Translations under genes and position numbers: made by a program
Shown: positions 8,229 to 16,602 of the stretch, one piece after another
Numbering within the stretch: position 1 is the stretch's first letter
How the letters are laid out: every line of letters starts with the position of its first letter
The notes under the pieces: model-generated
What the model was told of the DNA's origin: nothing
Database searches by the model: none
What the model saw: the letters and a program-made list of their open reading frames with translations, nothing else
Source of the DNA: Clostridia bacterium
GTDB lineage: Bacteria; Bacillota; Clostridia; Christensenellales; CAG-138
NCBI GenBank assembly: GCA_016296415.1
Contig: JAEDJH010000003.1
Location: forward strand, 1-44,404
Direction: 5' to 3'
DNA length: 44,404 nt

Positions 8229-9677
8229 TTATGCCCTGCCGTCAAGCTCGGCGATAATTTCCGCAACTACCTCCTTTTCGTCAAAATGGTGCTTGACTCC
8301 GTTTATCTCCTGATAGTTTTCATGCCCCTTTCCGGCGAGCACTATACAGTCATTTTTTCTTGCATTCTCGATCGCAAATCGGATGGCCTCACGCCTGTTT
8401 TCGATCACGGTATAGGGGCAGCCCGATTTTTCAACGCCCTCAACAACCATTTCGATAATAGCCATCGGATCCTCCGTCCTCGGATTGTCCGAGCTGACAA
8501 CGAGATAGTCGGAAAATCTGCCTGCCGCTTCGCCCATTATGGGGCGCTTTGCCCTGTCCCTGTCGCCGCCGCAGCCGAATACCGTAACGATTCTCCCCTT
8601 CGAGAAGCTCCTTACGGCCTTAAGCACGTTTTCAAGCGCATCGGGCGTGTGGGCAAAATCGAGGAAGATGTTGAAATTGCGTCCGCCCGTGGGCAAAGGC
8701 TCGAGCCTTCCTGCCACGCTTCCCATATCTCTGATGCCGTCCTTTATCGTGTCAAGATCGAACCCCAGCTTCATCGCAAGACCGGCGGCGCACATTGCGT
8801 TATATACGCTGAACAGCCCCGGCGTATGCACGTCGAGCATTGTCGAGCCGAGCTTCGTGTTGAGCATAAACTCGACGCCGCTTGTCGTTATTTCTATATC
8901 CGTTGCATATATATCCGCCTCGGAGCTTATTCCGAACGTTGTCACGGAGCAGTCCGTGCCGGCGGTTATTTCGTTTGCATAGCCGTCATCTATGTTTATT
9001 ACGGCAGCCTTTGTGCTGTTAAACAGCTTTTTCTTTGCCGCAAGATAGTTCTCGAAGCTCTTGTGATAGTCCATGTGATCCTGGGTAAGGTTGGTGAACG
9101 CTCCCACCTCAAATTCAATTCCGTAAACACGCATCTGGTCGAGCGAATGTGACGAAACCTCCATGACTACAAGCTCGATACCCTCATCCACCATCATCGC
9201 AAGGGTTTTATGCAGGTCCACGCTTTCAGGAGTTGTCCTGTCGGCACGGATGCGCTTGTCGCCTATCATGTTCACGATCGTGCCGATAAGTCCCACTTTC
9301 AGCCCTGCCTTTTCCGCTATCGCTTTGAGCATAAAGGTGGTGCTGGTCTTTCCGTTTGTTCCCGTAACGCCCGCAAAACGCATTTTTTTCGCCGGATTGC
9401 CATAGAAGTATGCGGCCATAAGCGCCATTGCCTTGCGGCTGTCCTTTACGACTATCTGCGGAATATCAAGCTCCAGCTTAGTCTGAACGAGCAGGGCGGA
9501 TGCGCCTTTTTCCACAGCATCGGCGGCGTATTTATGTCCATCCTGGAACGTTCCGACAATACAGCAAAACATATCGCCGTGTTGTACACGCCTTGAATCG
9601 AACTCTATACCCGTTATCTCCGCCTCGGACGTAAGTTCGATATACTCCGCTGCTTGTGCAAGTTTTGTTAGCTTCAC
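8229..9677 (-). CDS. murE: UDP-MurNAc-tripeptide synthetase MurE (meso-DAP type)
   Basis: A 482-residue Mur ligase that adds the third amino acid to UDP-MurNAc-L-Ala-D-Glu. The P-loop GVTGTNGKTSTT lies at residues 104-115, the carbamylated-lysine region follows further on, and the C-terminal domain carries FAHTPDALENVL. The specificity motif DNPR at residues 397-400 (SSDNPRTEDP) is the signature for meso-diaminopimelate; lysine-adding enzymes carry different residues there. The start is GTG 9677 behind AGGGGGT. It lies between the SpoVD-like gene and mraY, as in most Firmicute dcw clusters. Confidence 0.95.
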   Translation of the reverse strand: MKLTKLAQAAEYIELTSEAEITGIEFDSRRVQHGDMFCCIVGTFQDGHKYAADAVEKGASALLVQTKLELDIPQIVVKDSRKAMALMAAYFYGNPAKKMRFAGVTGTNGKTSTTFMLKAIAEKAGLKVGLIGTIVNMIGDKRIRADRTTPESVDLHKTLAMMVDEGIELVVMEVSSHSLDQMRVYGIEFEVGAFTNLTQDHMDYHKSFENYLAAKKKLFNSTKAAVINIDDGYANEITAGTDCSVTTFGISSEADIYATDIEITTSGVEFMLNTKLGSTMLDVHTPGLFSVYNAMCAAGLAMKLGFDLDTIKDGIRDMGSVAGRLEPLPTGGRNFNIFLDFAHTPDALENVLKAVRSFSKGRIVTVFGCGGDRDRAKRPIMGEAAGRFSDYLVVSSDNPRTEDPMAIIEMVVEGVEKSGCPYTVIENRREAIRFAIENARKNDCIVLAGKGHENYQEINGVKHHFDEKEVVAEIIAELDGRA

Positions 9678-9716
9678 CGCTGTTACCCCCTGTTGTCAAT
9701 CGGCATTTTCGGCATA

Positions 9717-11861
9717 TTACGTTTCAAAGGTCACCGTTACCGTTGTGCCTATCGTTACTTCCGTACCCGGCTCAAGGCTCTGTGTCAAAACCTTGCCGCC
9801 GTCGTATTCTCCGCTTATTTGCATGTAGAGCCCGAGCGCTTTAAGTGCGTCATAGGCTTCAAGCCTTGTTTTGCCGACGAGTCTTGGCACCTTCACCGTT
9901 GCGGGCACTGTTTCGTCTTCCTCCGGTACGATACCTATATCGTCGGTATAAATGAGAACATCCGTCCCGACTATAGCGTACTCGCCTGCGGTCGGAACCT
10001 GAGCCGTCACGACGCTTTCAGTCTGGAACACCGCCGTGAGCCCGAGCTCAGCAAGCGCCTTTTCCGCCTCAGCCATCGTCATTCCGATAAGATACGGAAC
10101 CTGTACCGTCTGCTCTGAACCTATAGGCAGATGCCCGTAGTGCCTCAGCGTTTCCTCAAGTATGTCCTTTACAAACGGGGCGGCAACCGTGCTTCCGAAT
10201 ATCTGCCCAACCTGCGGCTCGTCAACCAGCACGAGCACGACGTATTCCGGATCGTCCGCCGGTGCAAAGCCTATGAACGAGGCGATGAGCTTCCCTGCGG
10301 CAACGCCCGTTTCATCGTATTTCTGCGCCGTTCCCGTCTTTCCGCCGACACGGTAGCCCTCGATTTTGGCATTGCGCCCGCTTCCGTTTTCAACGACGCT
10401 TTCGAGTATTCCTCTGACGGTTGCGGAGGATTCCTCGCTTATAACCCTTCTCACCTCGGTAGGGGTGTTTTCAAGTATCACCGTTCCGTCGCTGCCCACT
10501 ATCTGCTTTATTATATAGGGCTGATAGAGTATTCCGCCGTTTACCGCAGCGGATACCGCCGTTGCAAGCTGTATCGGTGTTACCGCTATGCTTTGCCCAA
10601 AGCCGATTCTGGCAAGGTTCATTGTGCGGATGTACTTTTTATTGATTACTATTCCGGCGGATTCTCCGGCAAGTCCGCAATCGGTTGTCGAGCCGAAGCC
10701 GAATTTGTATATGTATTCGTAAAGCTCCTCCGTCCCGAGCGCAAGAGCCATATCCATAAAGGCGCAGTTGCAGGAGTTTTCGGTGGACTCGGTGAGGTTT
10801 TGAGTGCCGTGTCCTCCTTTTTTCCAGCACTTTATCGTCTGACCGTCAACCACCCTTGCTCCGCCGCACGTTGCGCTGAAGCTGTCGGGGGATACCGTTG
10901 CGCTGTCTATCGCAGCGGAGAGGGTAACTATCTTGAACGTCGAACCCGGCTCATAAGCGTCCGCAATAACTCTGTTTCGCATAAGGGAGGCAAGAAGCTC
11001 TAAATCGTCCCTCGGAGGGTCGTTGGGATCGTAGTCGGGCTTTGTGGAGATTGCGAGTATCTCGCCCGTCTTGCAGTTCATCACGATCCCCTGCGCCGTC
11101 TTGCCCTTGTTTATCGTCAGCGCTTCCTCGAGCTTTTTTTCAAGTATCGCTTCAACGGTGCTGTCAACGGTCAGAACCAAATCGGCGCCGTCGGTGGCTT
11201 CCACGTATTCCTGAACGCCGTATGCAAGCTTTTGTCCGTCCCGGTCGGTTTCGGTTATCATTCTGCCGTTCTCGCCGGCAAGGTATTTGTTGTATGTAAG
11301 CTCTATGCCTTCCTGCCCGTCTGAGTCGATATTGGTAAAGCCGAGTACCTGCGAAAGCAGCGAACCTCTGGGGTAATAGCGTTTCGTATCTATCGCCGTC
11401 ACTATTCCGCCGCCAAGCTTAAGGGCCTCTATTTTATCGACCGTTTCCCTGTCGATTTGTCTGGCGATGACCGTTTCCTTTATCGCCATGGTCCCGCCGT
11501 CTTCCAGAACCCGCTCCTTTGCGAGCCTCGATGACACCCTTTCAACGCTCATGTCGAGCACTTCGGCAAGCTCCGCGGCTATTCTTTCGCGGTCGCTGTC
11601 GTTTATCTCCTGTGGCCACGCAAGCACCTTGTACACGGTGCCGCTCTGTGCAAGAACGTCTCCGTTTGTGTCGAGTATTCTTCCCCTCGCTGCGGTTATG
11701 CTGGTGTCGGTCGTCCATTGCTTCAGCGCCATCTGCTGATGCTTTTCGGCCTGTACCGTCTGCAAGATAAAAAGCTTTATAATAACACCTATAAAGCCTA
11801 CCACAACGCAAACCGCCACCAATATCAGCCTTTGGAAAAACACCGACTTCTTTTTCGCCAT
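9717..11861 (-). CDS. Class B penicillin-binding protein, SpoVD/FtsI type, with two PASTA domains
   Basis: A 714-residue D,D-transpeptidase that cross-links peptidoglycan, working with a SEDS polymerase. One N-terminal transmembrane anchor covers about residues 10-34. The dimerisation/pedestal domain runs to about residue 240. The transpeptidase domain has the three active-site motifs STFK at 307-310, SCN at 363-365 and KTGTA at 508-512. Two PASTA repeats follow (VPYLIGMTMAEAEKAL at about 582 and VPRLVGKTRLEAYDAL at about 650). B. subtilis carries both pbpB and spoVD at this place. This cluster has one gene, whose PASTA domains and order fit either SpoVD (spore cortex) or the division protein, so one protein may serve vegetative division, cortex synthesis or both. 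Confidence 0.88.
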   Translation of the reverse strand: MAKKKSVFFQRLILVAVCVVVGFIGVIIKLFILQTVQAEKHQQMALKQWTTDTSITAARGRILDTNGDVLAQSGTVYKVLAWPQEINDSDRERIAAELAEVLDMSVERVSSRLAKERVLEDGGTMAIKETVIARQIDRETVDKIEALKLGGGIVTAIDTKRYYPRGSLLSQVLGFTNIDSDGQEGIELTYNKYLAGENGRMITETDRDGQKLAYGVQEYVEATDGADLVLTVDSTVEAILEKKLEEALTINKGKTAQGIVMNCKTGEILAISTKPDYDPNDPPRDDLELLASLMRNRVIADAYEPGSTFKIVTLSAAIDSATVSPDSFSATCGGARVVDGQTIKCWKKGGHGTQNLTESTENSCNCAFMDMALALGTEELYEYIYKFGFGSTTDCGLAGESAGIVINKKYIRTMNLARIGFGQSIAVTPIQLATAVSAAVNGGILYQPYIIKQIVGSDGTVILENTPTEVRRVISEESSATVRGILESVVENGSGRNAKIEGYRVGGKTGTAQKYDETGVAAGKLIASFIGFAPADDPEYVVLVLVDEPQVGQIFGSTVAAPFVKDILEETLRHYGHLPIGSEQTVQVPYLIGMTMAEAEKALAELGLTAVFQTESVVTAQVPTAGEYAIVGTDVLIYTDDIGIVPEEDETVPATVKVPRLVGKTRLEAYDALKALGLYMQISGEYDGGKVLTQSLEPGTEVTIGTTVTVTFET

Positions 11862-11873
11862 GACGCCTCCGCC

Positions 11874-12299
11874 TTATTCGATATAACGTATTTGCGATGC
11901 GCTGGGATAAATCATGCCCGCTTCCTTTGCCGTCTCGATTGCGCTCTCCACGCATACGGCGCATTCGAGCTCAACTTCAAGCTCCGCTATTCTGCTTTCG
12001 CTTGCCGCCATAAGCTTTTTGATTTCGTTGATCTTTGCATGCTGCTGATCCACACGGGAATAGCCGGCAATGACAACGATCGCAACCGCCGCCGCAAACA
12101 CCGCAAGCGACACGCCGATCAGCTTTGCCGCTGTTGCCGTACTCAGCCTGAGCTTTAACTTTTTGTTCTTTTTAGGCTGCTTTTCGGTACGGGTTCCGAT
12201 TTGCGGCAGCTCGGACGGAGCATTGACAACGGAGGAGCGTGTATGCTGATACACTCTCGTTGCAGGGATATATCTTTCTTCCTTCACCGCTAATGACAT
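11874..12299 (-). CDS. FtsL-like divisome protein
   Basis: A 141-residue bitopic membrane protein. A basic cytoplasmic tail of about 55 residues (QPKKNKKLKLRLS) leads into one transmembrane helix (KLIGVSLAVFAAAVAIVVIAG, about residues 60-80). An extracellular coiled coil follows, with heptad-like hydrophobic spacing (KINEIKKLMAASESRIAELEVELE). This architecture, the small size and the position between rsmH and the class B PBP identify it as FtsL by synteny; FtsL sequences diverge too far to recognise with certainty. FtsL pairs with DivIC/FtsB and FtsQ to activate FtsW-FtsI. The start at ATG 12299 follows GGGAGGGG. Confidence 0.75.
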   Translation of the reverse strand: MSLAVKEERYIPATRVYQHTRSSVVNAPSELPQIGTRTEKQPKKNKKLKLRLSTATAAKLIGVSLAVFAAAVAIVVIAGYSRVDQQHAKINEIKKLMAASESRIAELEVELECAVCVESAIETAKEAGMIYPSASQIRYIE

Positions 12300-12336
12300 C
12301 TTATTCGCCCCTCCCGTTCATAATTCTTGTTAATTC

Positions 12337-13278
12337 TCAGAGTTTTCTTAATGCCCTTAATTTTGCGCTTCTTGCACGCGGATTTTCTTCCAGTTCGTTT
12401 TCATCGGCAATAAGCGGCTTTTTCGTGATTATCTCCGATGTGGGCTTCAATCCGCAAACGCATACCGGCGCCCTTTTATCGCATACGCACGGATTTTCCA
12501 TGCGTTTGAATTCCTGCTTTACCGCCCTGTCCTCAAGCGAGTGGAACGTTATCACCGCAAGCACTCCGTCTTTTTTCAGCATTCCCTCCGCCGAAGCGAT
12601 GGCCTCCGCCAATCCGTCAAGCTCTCCGTTTACCTCGATCCTTATCGCCTGAAAGGTGCGCTTTGCGGGGTGCTGCTGCTCACGTCTTGCGGCGGCAGGC
12701 ATTGCGCTTTTTATCAGTTCCGCAAGCTCGCCCGTTGTTTCGATGGGCTTTGTTTCCCTCGCACTGACGATTTTTGCCGCTATCCTTCCGGCAAAGCGTT
12801 CTTCGCCGTATTCACGGATTATATACCGCAGCTTGTCCTCGTCATAGCCGTTCACGACGTCGTATGCGCTAAGCGGTGCACCCGTATCCATCCGCATATC
12901 GAGCGGTGCGTCAAGGCTGTAGGAAAAGCCCCTTTCCCTGCAGTCAAGCTGATACGACGATACGCCGAGGTCGAGCAAAATTCCGTCAACTTCCGTTATC
13001 CCCACGCTGTTAAGCAGGGAGCGCATATCGAAAAAGTTCCCCCGAAGCGCCATGAACTTATTTTCGTACCGTGAGAGCCTGTCCGATGCGGCTTTTATCG
13101 CATCACCGTCACGGTCTATCCCGACAAGCAGTGAGCCTTCGGGAAGTCTTTCAAGTATCGCATTGCTGTGTCCGCCACCGCCGAGCGTCCCATCTACGAA
13201 CACTCCGCCCCGTTGGGGTTTCAGCAGCTCCATCGTTTCACTCAGCATGATAGGAACGTGCCGGAAGTCCGCTGTCAT
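12337..13278 (-). CDS. rsmH: 16S rRNA (cytosine-1402-N4)-methyltransferase RsmH
   Basis: A 313-residue S-adenosylmethionine-dependent methyltransferase (formerly MraW) that modifies C1402 in the ribosomal P site. It begins FRHVPIMLSETMELL and carries the SAM-binding FVDGTLGGGGHSNAIL near residue 33, LLDLGVSSYQLD, and the RsmH-specific FQAIRIEVNGEL and VITFHSLEDRAVKQ motifs. The start at ATG 13278 overlaps the mraZ stop as ATGA, so the two are translationally coupled. A longer in-frame reading upstream would only extend into mraZ. The gene order mraZ-rsmH-ftsL-PBP is the conserved head of the dcw operon. Confidence 0.95.
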   Translation of the reverse strand: MTADFRHVPIMLSETMELLKPQRGGVFVDGTLGGGGHSNAILERLPEGSLLVGIDRDGDAIKAASDRLSRYENKFMALRGNFFDMRSLLNSVGITEVDGILLDLGVSSYQLDCRERGFSYSLDAPLDMRMDTGAPLSAYDVVNGYDEDKLRYIIREYGEERFAGRIAAKIVSARETKPIETTGELAELIKSAMPAAARREQQHPAKRTFQAIRIEVNGELDGLAEAIASAEGMLKKDGVLAVITFHSLEDRAVKQEFKRMENPCVCDKRAPVCVCGLKPTSEIITKKPLIADENELEENPRARSAKLRALRKL

Positions 13279-13727
13279 ATATCCTTCCCTTCCATCTTGG
13301 CGAGCAGCTCTTTCCAGTCCATCTCGTTTTCGGGCTCTGCGTTCATTTCGTTCCATACCTGCTCATCCCAAATTTCAAAGCCGTCTTCCATTCCGACGAG
13401 CACCACACAGCTGCCGATGCCGGCGCATTTTCTAAGCTCCGGAGGTATTACGATCCTGCCGCTTCCGTCAAGTTCAACATCCTTTGCGCTCGAATAGATC
13501 ATTCGCATGAATTTTCTTCCGGCTACATCGCTGAGTTTGAGATCCGAAAAAGCGCTGAATTTGCGCTGAAAGGCGGTTTCCGTCATGGCATGCAGATATT
13601 CGCCCTGTCTGGTTTCGGATACACCCTTTATAAGTATCAGCTTTTCGCCGAGCTCCCCACGCCACTTTGACGGCATGGTGACCCTGAACTTTGAGTCAAC
13701 ATTGTGTTGATACGAACCTATCAGCAT
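13275..13727 (-). CDS. mraZ: Transcriptional regulator MraZ
   Basis: A 150-residue DNA-binding protein made of two SpoVT-AbrB-like domains, each with the family core: VDSKFRVTMPSKWR near residue 11 and LDGSGRIVIPPELR near residue 88. MraZ binds upstream of its own operon and controls the dcw genes. The start at ATG 13727 follows a strong GGAAGGAGG; upstream in-frame codons have no such site and lie beyond the predicted transcription start. It is the first gene of the minus-strand dcw cluster and is divergent from radA. TGGGA (minus strand of 13808-13812) and a G-rich run near 13771 are possible self-binding repeats, but their spacing does not clearly match known MraZ boxes. Confidence 0.93.
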   Translation of the reverse strand: MLIGSYQHNVDSKFRVTMPSKWRGELGEKLILIKGVSETRQGEYLHAMTETAFQRKFSAFSDLKLSDVAGRKFMRMIYSSAKDVELDGSGRIVIPPELRKCAGIGSCVVLVGMEDGFEIWDEQVWNEMNAEPENEMDWKELLAKMEGKDI

Positions 13728-13791
13728 GACACGACCTCCTTCCAGACTTTTTAGGGAATGTGAACGCATTATCCCCCTCTTATACGCTGAT

Positions 13792-13820
13792 ATTATAACG
13801 CACCTCGTCCCACATTGCAA
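13792..13820 (-). promoter_or_regulatory. Promoter of the dcw cluster (mraZ)
   Basis: On the minus strand TTGCAA (13815-13820), a 17-bp spacer and a perfect TATAAT (13792-13797) precede mraZ. The transcript should begin near 13785 and carry a leader of about 58 nt. A TGGGA lies inside the spacer, where an MraZ operator would repress. Confidence 0.75.
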
Positions 13821-13891
13821 CACTTTGCCGAAATTTTACGGGATTTTATTTTACTTTTAATACATTGTTCGTACATATTCCAATAACGTAT

Positions 13892-13899
13892 GCTATACT
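13892..13899 (+). promoter_or_regulatory. Extended -10 promoter of radA
   Basis: TGCTATACT contains an extended -10 (TGnTATACT) with the hexamer at 13894-13899. Only a weak GTACAT lies at the -35 position. Transcription would start near 13906. It shares the 207-bp divergent region with the mraZ promoter. Confidence 0.5.
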
Positions 13900-13934
13900 T
13901 TAACCGTTGAACAGAACTTTTTCGGGGAGGACCT

Positions 13935-15302
13935 ATGGCAAAATCTTCAAAACCCGTATATGTATGTGGAGAATGCGGTTATGAAAGTCAGAAATGGCTT
14001 GGACACTGCCCCTCATGTTCGAGCTGGAACACGATGGTCGAGTTTAACGCCGCACCGATAAAAAGCGTCATGCCGCACGGTACGATGGCAAGTGCAAAGC
14101 CCCTCGAGGAAATATCGTGCAGGGATTTTGTGCGGATCGCCACCGGAATCGGCGAGCTTGACCGTGCGCTCGGCGGAGGCATCGTGCCCGGCTCCGTGAT
14201 TTTGCTCGGCGGCGATCCCGGAATAGGCAAGTCCACCCTGCTGATGCAGGCGGCATCGTCTCTAGCCGCATCCAGCACCGTGCTCTACGTTACCGGCGAG
14301 GAATCCGCCTCCCAGCTTAAACTGCGTGCAAAGCGGCTCGGAGCAAACGGGAAAATGCTCATACTGGCAGACACCCTGCTTCCGAACATCGAAGCGGAGC
14401 TTTCGAGGGTAAATCCGAAAATACTCATAATCGACTCGATACAGACCGTGTATTCCCCCGACATTGCCAGCGTCGCCGGAAGTACGACCCAAATAAGAGA
14501 GGCAACGGCGATATTCACACGCTTTGCAAAGGCGGCGGACTGCGCCGTGTTCATCGTGGGGCACGTGACAAAGGAGGGCTCGCTCGCAGGGCCCCGAATG
14601 CTCGAGCACATGGTGGATACCGTACTGTATTTTGAGGGCGAAAGGCACGATTCGTACAGGCTTTTGAGAAGTGTAAAAAACAGGTTCGGTTCAACGAACG
14701 AAGTAGGCGTATTCGATATGTCCGAAAACGGCATGGTGGAGATACCCGATCCGTCGGAGCTTTTCACCACCGGCACACGGGCCTCCGGCTGCACCGTTAC
14801 CTGCGCAATAGAAGGCTCACGTCCGCTTATCGCAGAGGTGCAGGCGTTGGTTTGTCAATCCGCATTCGGCAATCCTAGGCGCATGGCGGCCGGCATAGAC
14901 ACGGGGCGGCTGGTGCTGCTCCTTGCCGTGCTCGAAAAGCGGGGCGGCATAAGACTCAGCGACAAAGATGTGTATGCAAACGTAACGGGCGGTCAAAGGC
15001 TGAACGAGCGTGCCTGCGACCTTGCAACAGCGCTCGCAATAGCCTCCTCCGCCGCAGACAGACCTCTTCCCGGCAATACGGCCGTTTTCGGAGAGGTTTC
15101 GCTCACGGGCGAGGTAAGGCGTGTGGGACGGTTGGAAAAGAGGATGCAGGAATGTATGCGGCTTGGGTACACGAGATTCGTCATCCCCTCGGCAAACAAT
15201 GAACCCTCGCTCGCCGCATCTTCATCGAACGCAGAACTGATTCGGGTGCATACATTAAGAGAAGTGATACAACTGTTGTTCGATACTTCGGAAAGGAAAT
15301 AA
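13935..15302 (+). CDS. radA: DNA repair protein RadA
   Basis: A 455-residue RecA-related ATPase (also called Sms) that promotes branch migration and processing of recombination intermediates. The N-terminal four-cysteine zinc finger CGECGYESQKWLGHCPSC covers residues 10-27. The Walker A motif GGDPGIGKSTLL is near residue 95 and Walker B is LIIDSIQTVYS. The RadA signature KNRFGSTNE is near residue 252, and the C-terminal Lon-protease-like domain includes GGQRLNERACDLA and GEVSLTGEVRRVGRLEKR. The length is normal. GGGGAGG lies 4 nt before the ATG. The gene ends 2 bp from the convergent ABC ATPase gene and no terminator is visible there. Confidence 0.96.
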   Translation: MAKSSKPVYVCGECGYESQKWLGHCPSCSSWNTMVEFNAAPIKSVMPHGTMASAKPLEEISCRDFVRIATGIGELDRALGGGIVPGSVILLGGDPGIGKSTLLMQAASSLAASSTVLYVTGEESASQLKLRAKRLGANGKMLILADTLLPNIEAELSRVNPKILIIDSIQTVYSPDIASVAGSTTQIREATAIFTRFAKAADCAVFIVGHVTKEGSLAGPRMLEHMVDTVLYFEGERHDSYRLLRSVKNRFGSTNEVGVFDMSENGMVEIPDPSELFTTGTRASGCTVTCAIEGSRPLIAEVQALVCQSAFGNPRRMAAGIDTGRLVLLLAVLEKRGGIRLSDKDVYANVTGGQRLNERACDLATALAIASSAADRPLPGNTAVFGEVSLTGEVRRVGRLEKRMQECMRLGYTRFVIPSANNEPSLAASSSNAELIRVHTLREVIQLLFDTSERK

Positions 15303-15304
15303 GC

Positions 15305-15859
15305 TTACAGCCTGACGATTTGCCCCGCTCCCATGAGCTCGGCGTCCTTTTCGTCATGCGTGACCATGATAACCAGCGGAAATGTCCCTTTGATTCGGGA
15401 TATTATCCGCTTTTTAAGTTCACCGTCGAGCCCCTTGAACGGCTCGTCGAGCAGCAGTATACCGCCGCCGTACGCAAGCGCCCTTGCGATGGATACCCGT
15501 CTTTGCATACCACCGGAAAGCTCCGACGGGAGTTTATCCGCCGCATCCGAAAGCTCCATATCGGTCAGCAATTCGCCGGCCGTTTTCTCATCCGCCGAAA
15601 ACAGCTCCACGTTTTTCCTCGCGCTGTACCACGGCAGCAGCCTGTCCTCCTGAAAAACAACGGCAATCCTTTTTCCGTCCAGACCCGTTATTTCGCCCTC
15701 GACGGGCTTTACCAGACCGAGAAGAAGCTTGATAAACGTGGTTTTGCCCACGCCCGAGCCTCCCATTATCGCCGTACAGCCCTCGTCGGCAATGGTTACG
15801 GACAAATTCTTTATCGGGAAAACATCTCCGTATCCGCAGGTGACATTTTTTATTTCCAT
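15305..15859 (-). CDS. ABC transporter ATP-binding protein, SsuB/TauB-like
   Basis: A 184-residue ATPase that powers the importer encoded by the two genes upstream. Walker A is GGSGVGKTT (residues 33-41), the Q-loop lies in AVVFQEDRLLPW, the signature is LSGGMQRR, Walker B is GGILLLDEPFKGLD and the switch histidine is in VMVTHDEKDA. All catalytic motifs are present, yet it is about 60 residues shorter than typical SsuB/TauB proteins, mainly because the C-terminal part after the H-loop is missing. No frameshift is seen. Its start overlaps the permease stop by 10 bp (ATGGAAATAA), showing tight coupling. The substrate cannot be read from this subunit. Confidence 0.88.
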   Translation of the reverse strand: MEIKNVTCGYGDVFPIKNLSVTIADEGCTAIMGGSGVGKTTFIKLLLGLVKPVEGEITGLDGKRIAVVFQEDRLLPWYSARKNVELFSADEKTAGELLTDMELSDAADKLPSELSGGMQRRVSIARALAYGGGILLLDEPFKGLDGELKKRIISRIKGTFPLVIMVTHDEKDAELMGAGQIVRL

Positions 15860-16602
15860 ATACGTATTCCCTTTATCAATCTCATCAGCAAGCGTTCAAG
15901 CACCACGCTGAGCAATATTACCACCGCAGTCCATGCAAAAAGATCCGGCGTTTCGAGATAAAGCTTGCTTTCGTACAGCTTGCCGCCTATCGAATTGGCG
16001 GATGCGGCTATGACCTCCGCAGCTACGCCCGACTTCCACGCAAAGCCGAGTCCCGTGCTGCACGCCGATACAAAGTACGGGAGCATCGACGGTATGTATA
16101 TATCCCGAAGCATTCTCATCTTCGAAAGTCCGAACACCCGCCCCATCTCGACAAGCTGCTTGTCCGTGTTGCTTATGCCTTCATACACATTAGTCCAGAA
16201 TATCGGCATAACCATCAAAAACGCAATAAACACAGGTGTTGCGGATGCGGTAAGCCAAAGCAGCACGAGTATTATAAACGATGTTACCGGGGTTGACGTT
16301 ATTATGGAGCGAATCGGACGAAGGAGAGCGTTTACAAAGTCACTCAGCACGCACAGTACGCCGAGCGCGGTTCCCACCAGCATTCCGCACAAAAAACCGG
16401 CAATCACACGCAGAAGCGTCATGCCGGCAGACATATAAAGCACCTTGTCGCCAAGCAGTGCGACAAGCGCCTTTACGGTATCGACCGGCGAGGGCAGCAT
16501 AAGCGGACTGTCGATAAGCGACGCCGCAAGCTGCCACACACCAAGCCAGAAAACCGTTATTATTGCGTATTTGAACGCCTTTACCTTAATTAGCCTATCC
16601 AA
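15850..16602 (-). CDS. ABC transporter permease, SsuC/TauC-like
   Basis: A 250-residue inner-membrane permease of the BPD_transp_1 family with about six transmembrane segments. It contains the cytoplasmic EAA-like loop that docks the ATPase (VEMGRVFGLSKMRMLRDIYIPSMLPY, in which glycine is at the conserved place). The family exports or imports through paired subunits; with a lipoprotein binding subunit and this ATPase it is an importer of the nitrate/sulfonate/taurine/thiamine-precursor type. The start is TTG 16602, overlapping the binding-protein stop by 13 bp; no better in-frame ATG is nearby. It is the middle gene of a three-gene operon. Confidence 0.88.
   Translation of the reverse strand: MDRLIKVKAFKYAIITVFWLGVWQLAASLIDSPLMLPSPVDTVKALVALLGDKVLYMSAGMTLLRVIAGFLCGMLVGTALGVLCVLSDFVNALLRPIRSIITSTPVTSFIILVLLWLTASATPVFIAFLMVMPIFWTNVYEGISNTDKQLVEMGRVFGLSKMRMLRDIYIPSMLPYFVSACSTGLGFAWKSGVAAEVIAASANSIGGKLYESKLYLETPDLFAWTAVVILLSVVLERLLMRLIKGIRIWK

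Noticed and set aside
13771..13812. Classical MraZ-binding repeat array upstream of mraZ
   Set aside because: One TGGGA and one G-run exist but the regular spacing of TGGG-type repeats is not evident, so they are mentioned only as possible sites.
15305..15320. Frameshift truncating the ABC ATPase
   Set aside because: The stop is followed within a few bases by the end of radA, and no continuing ATPase-like sequence was found in other frames, so a natural short protein is more likely.
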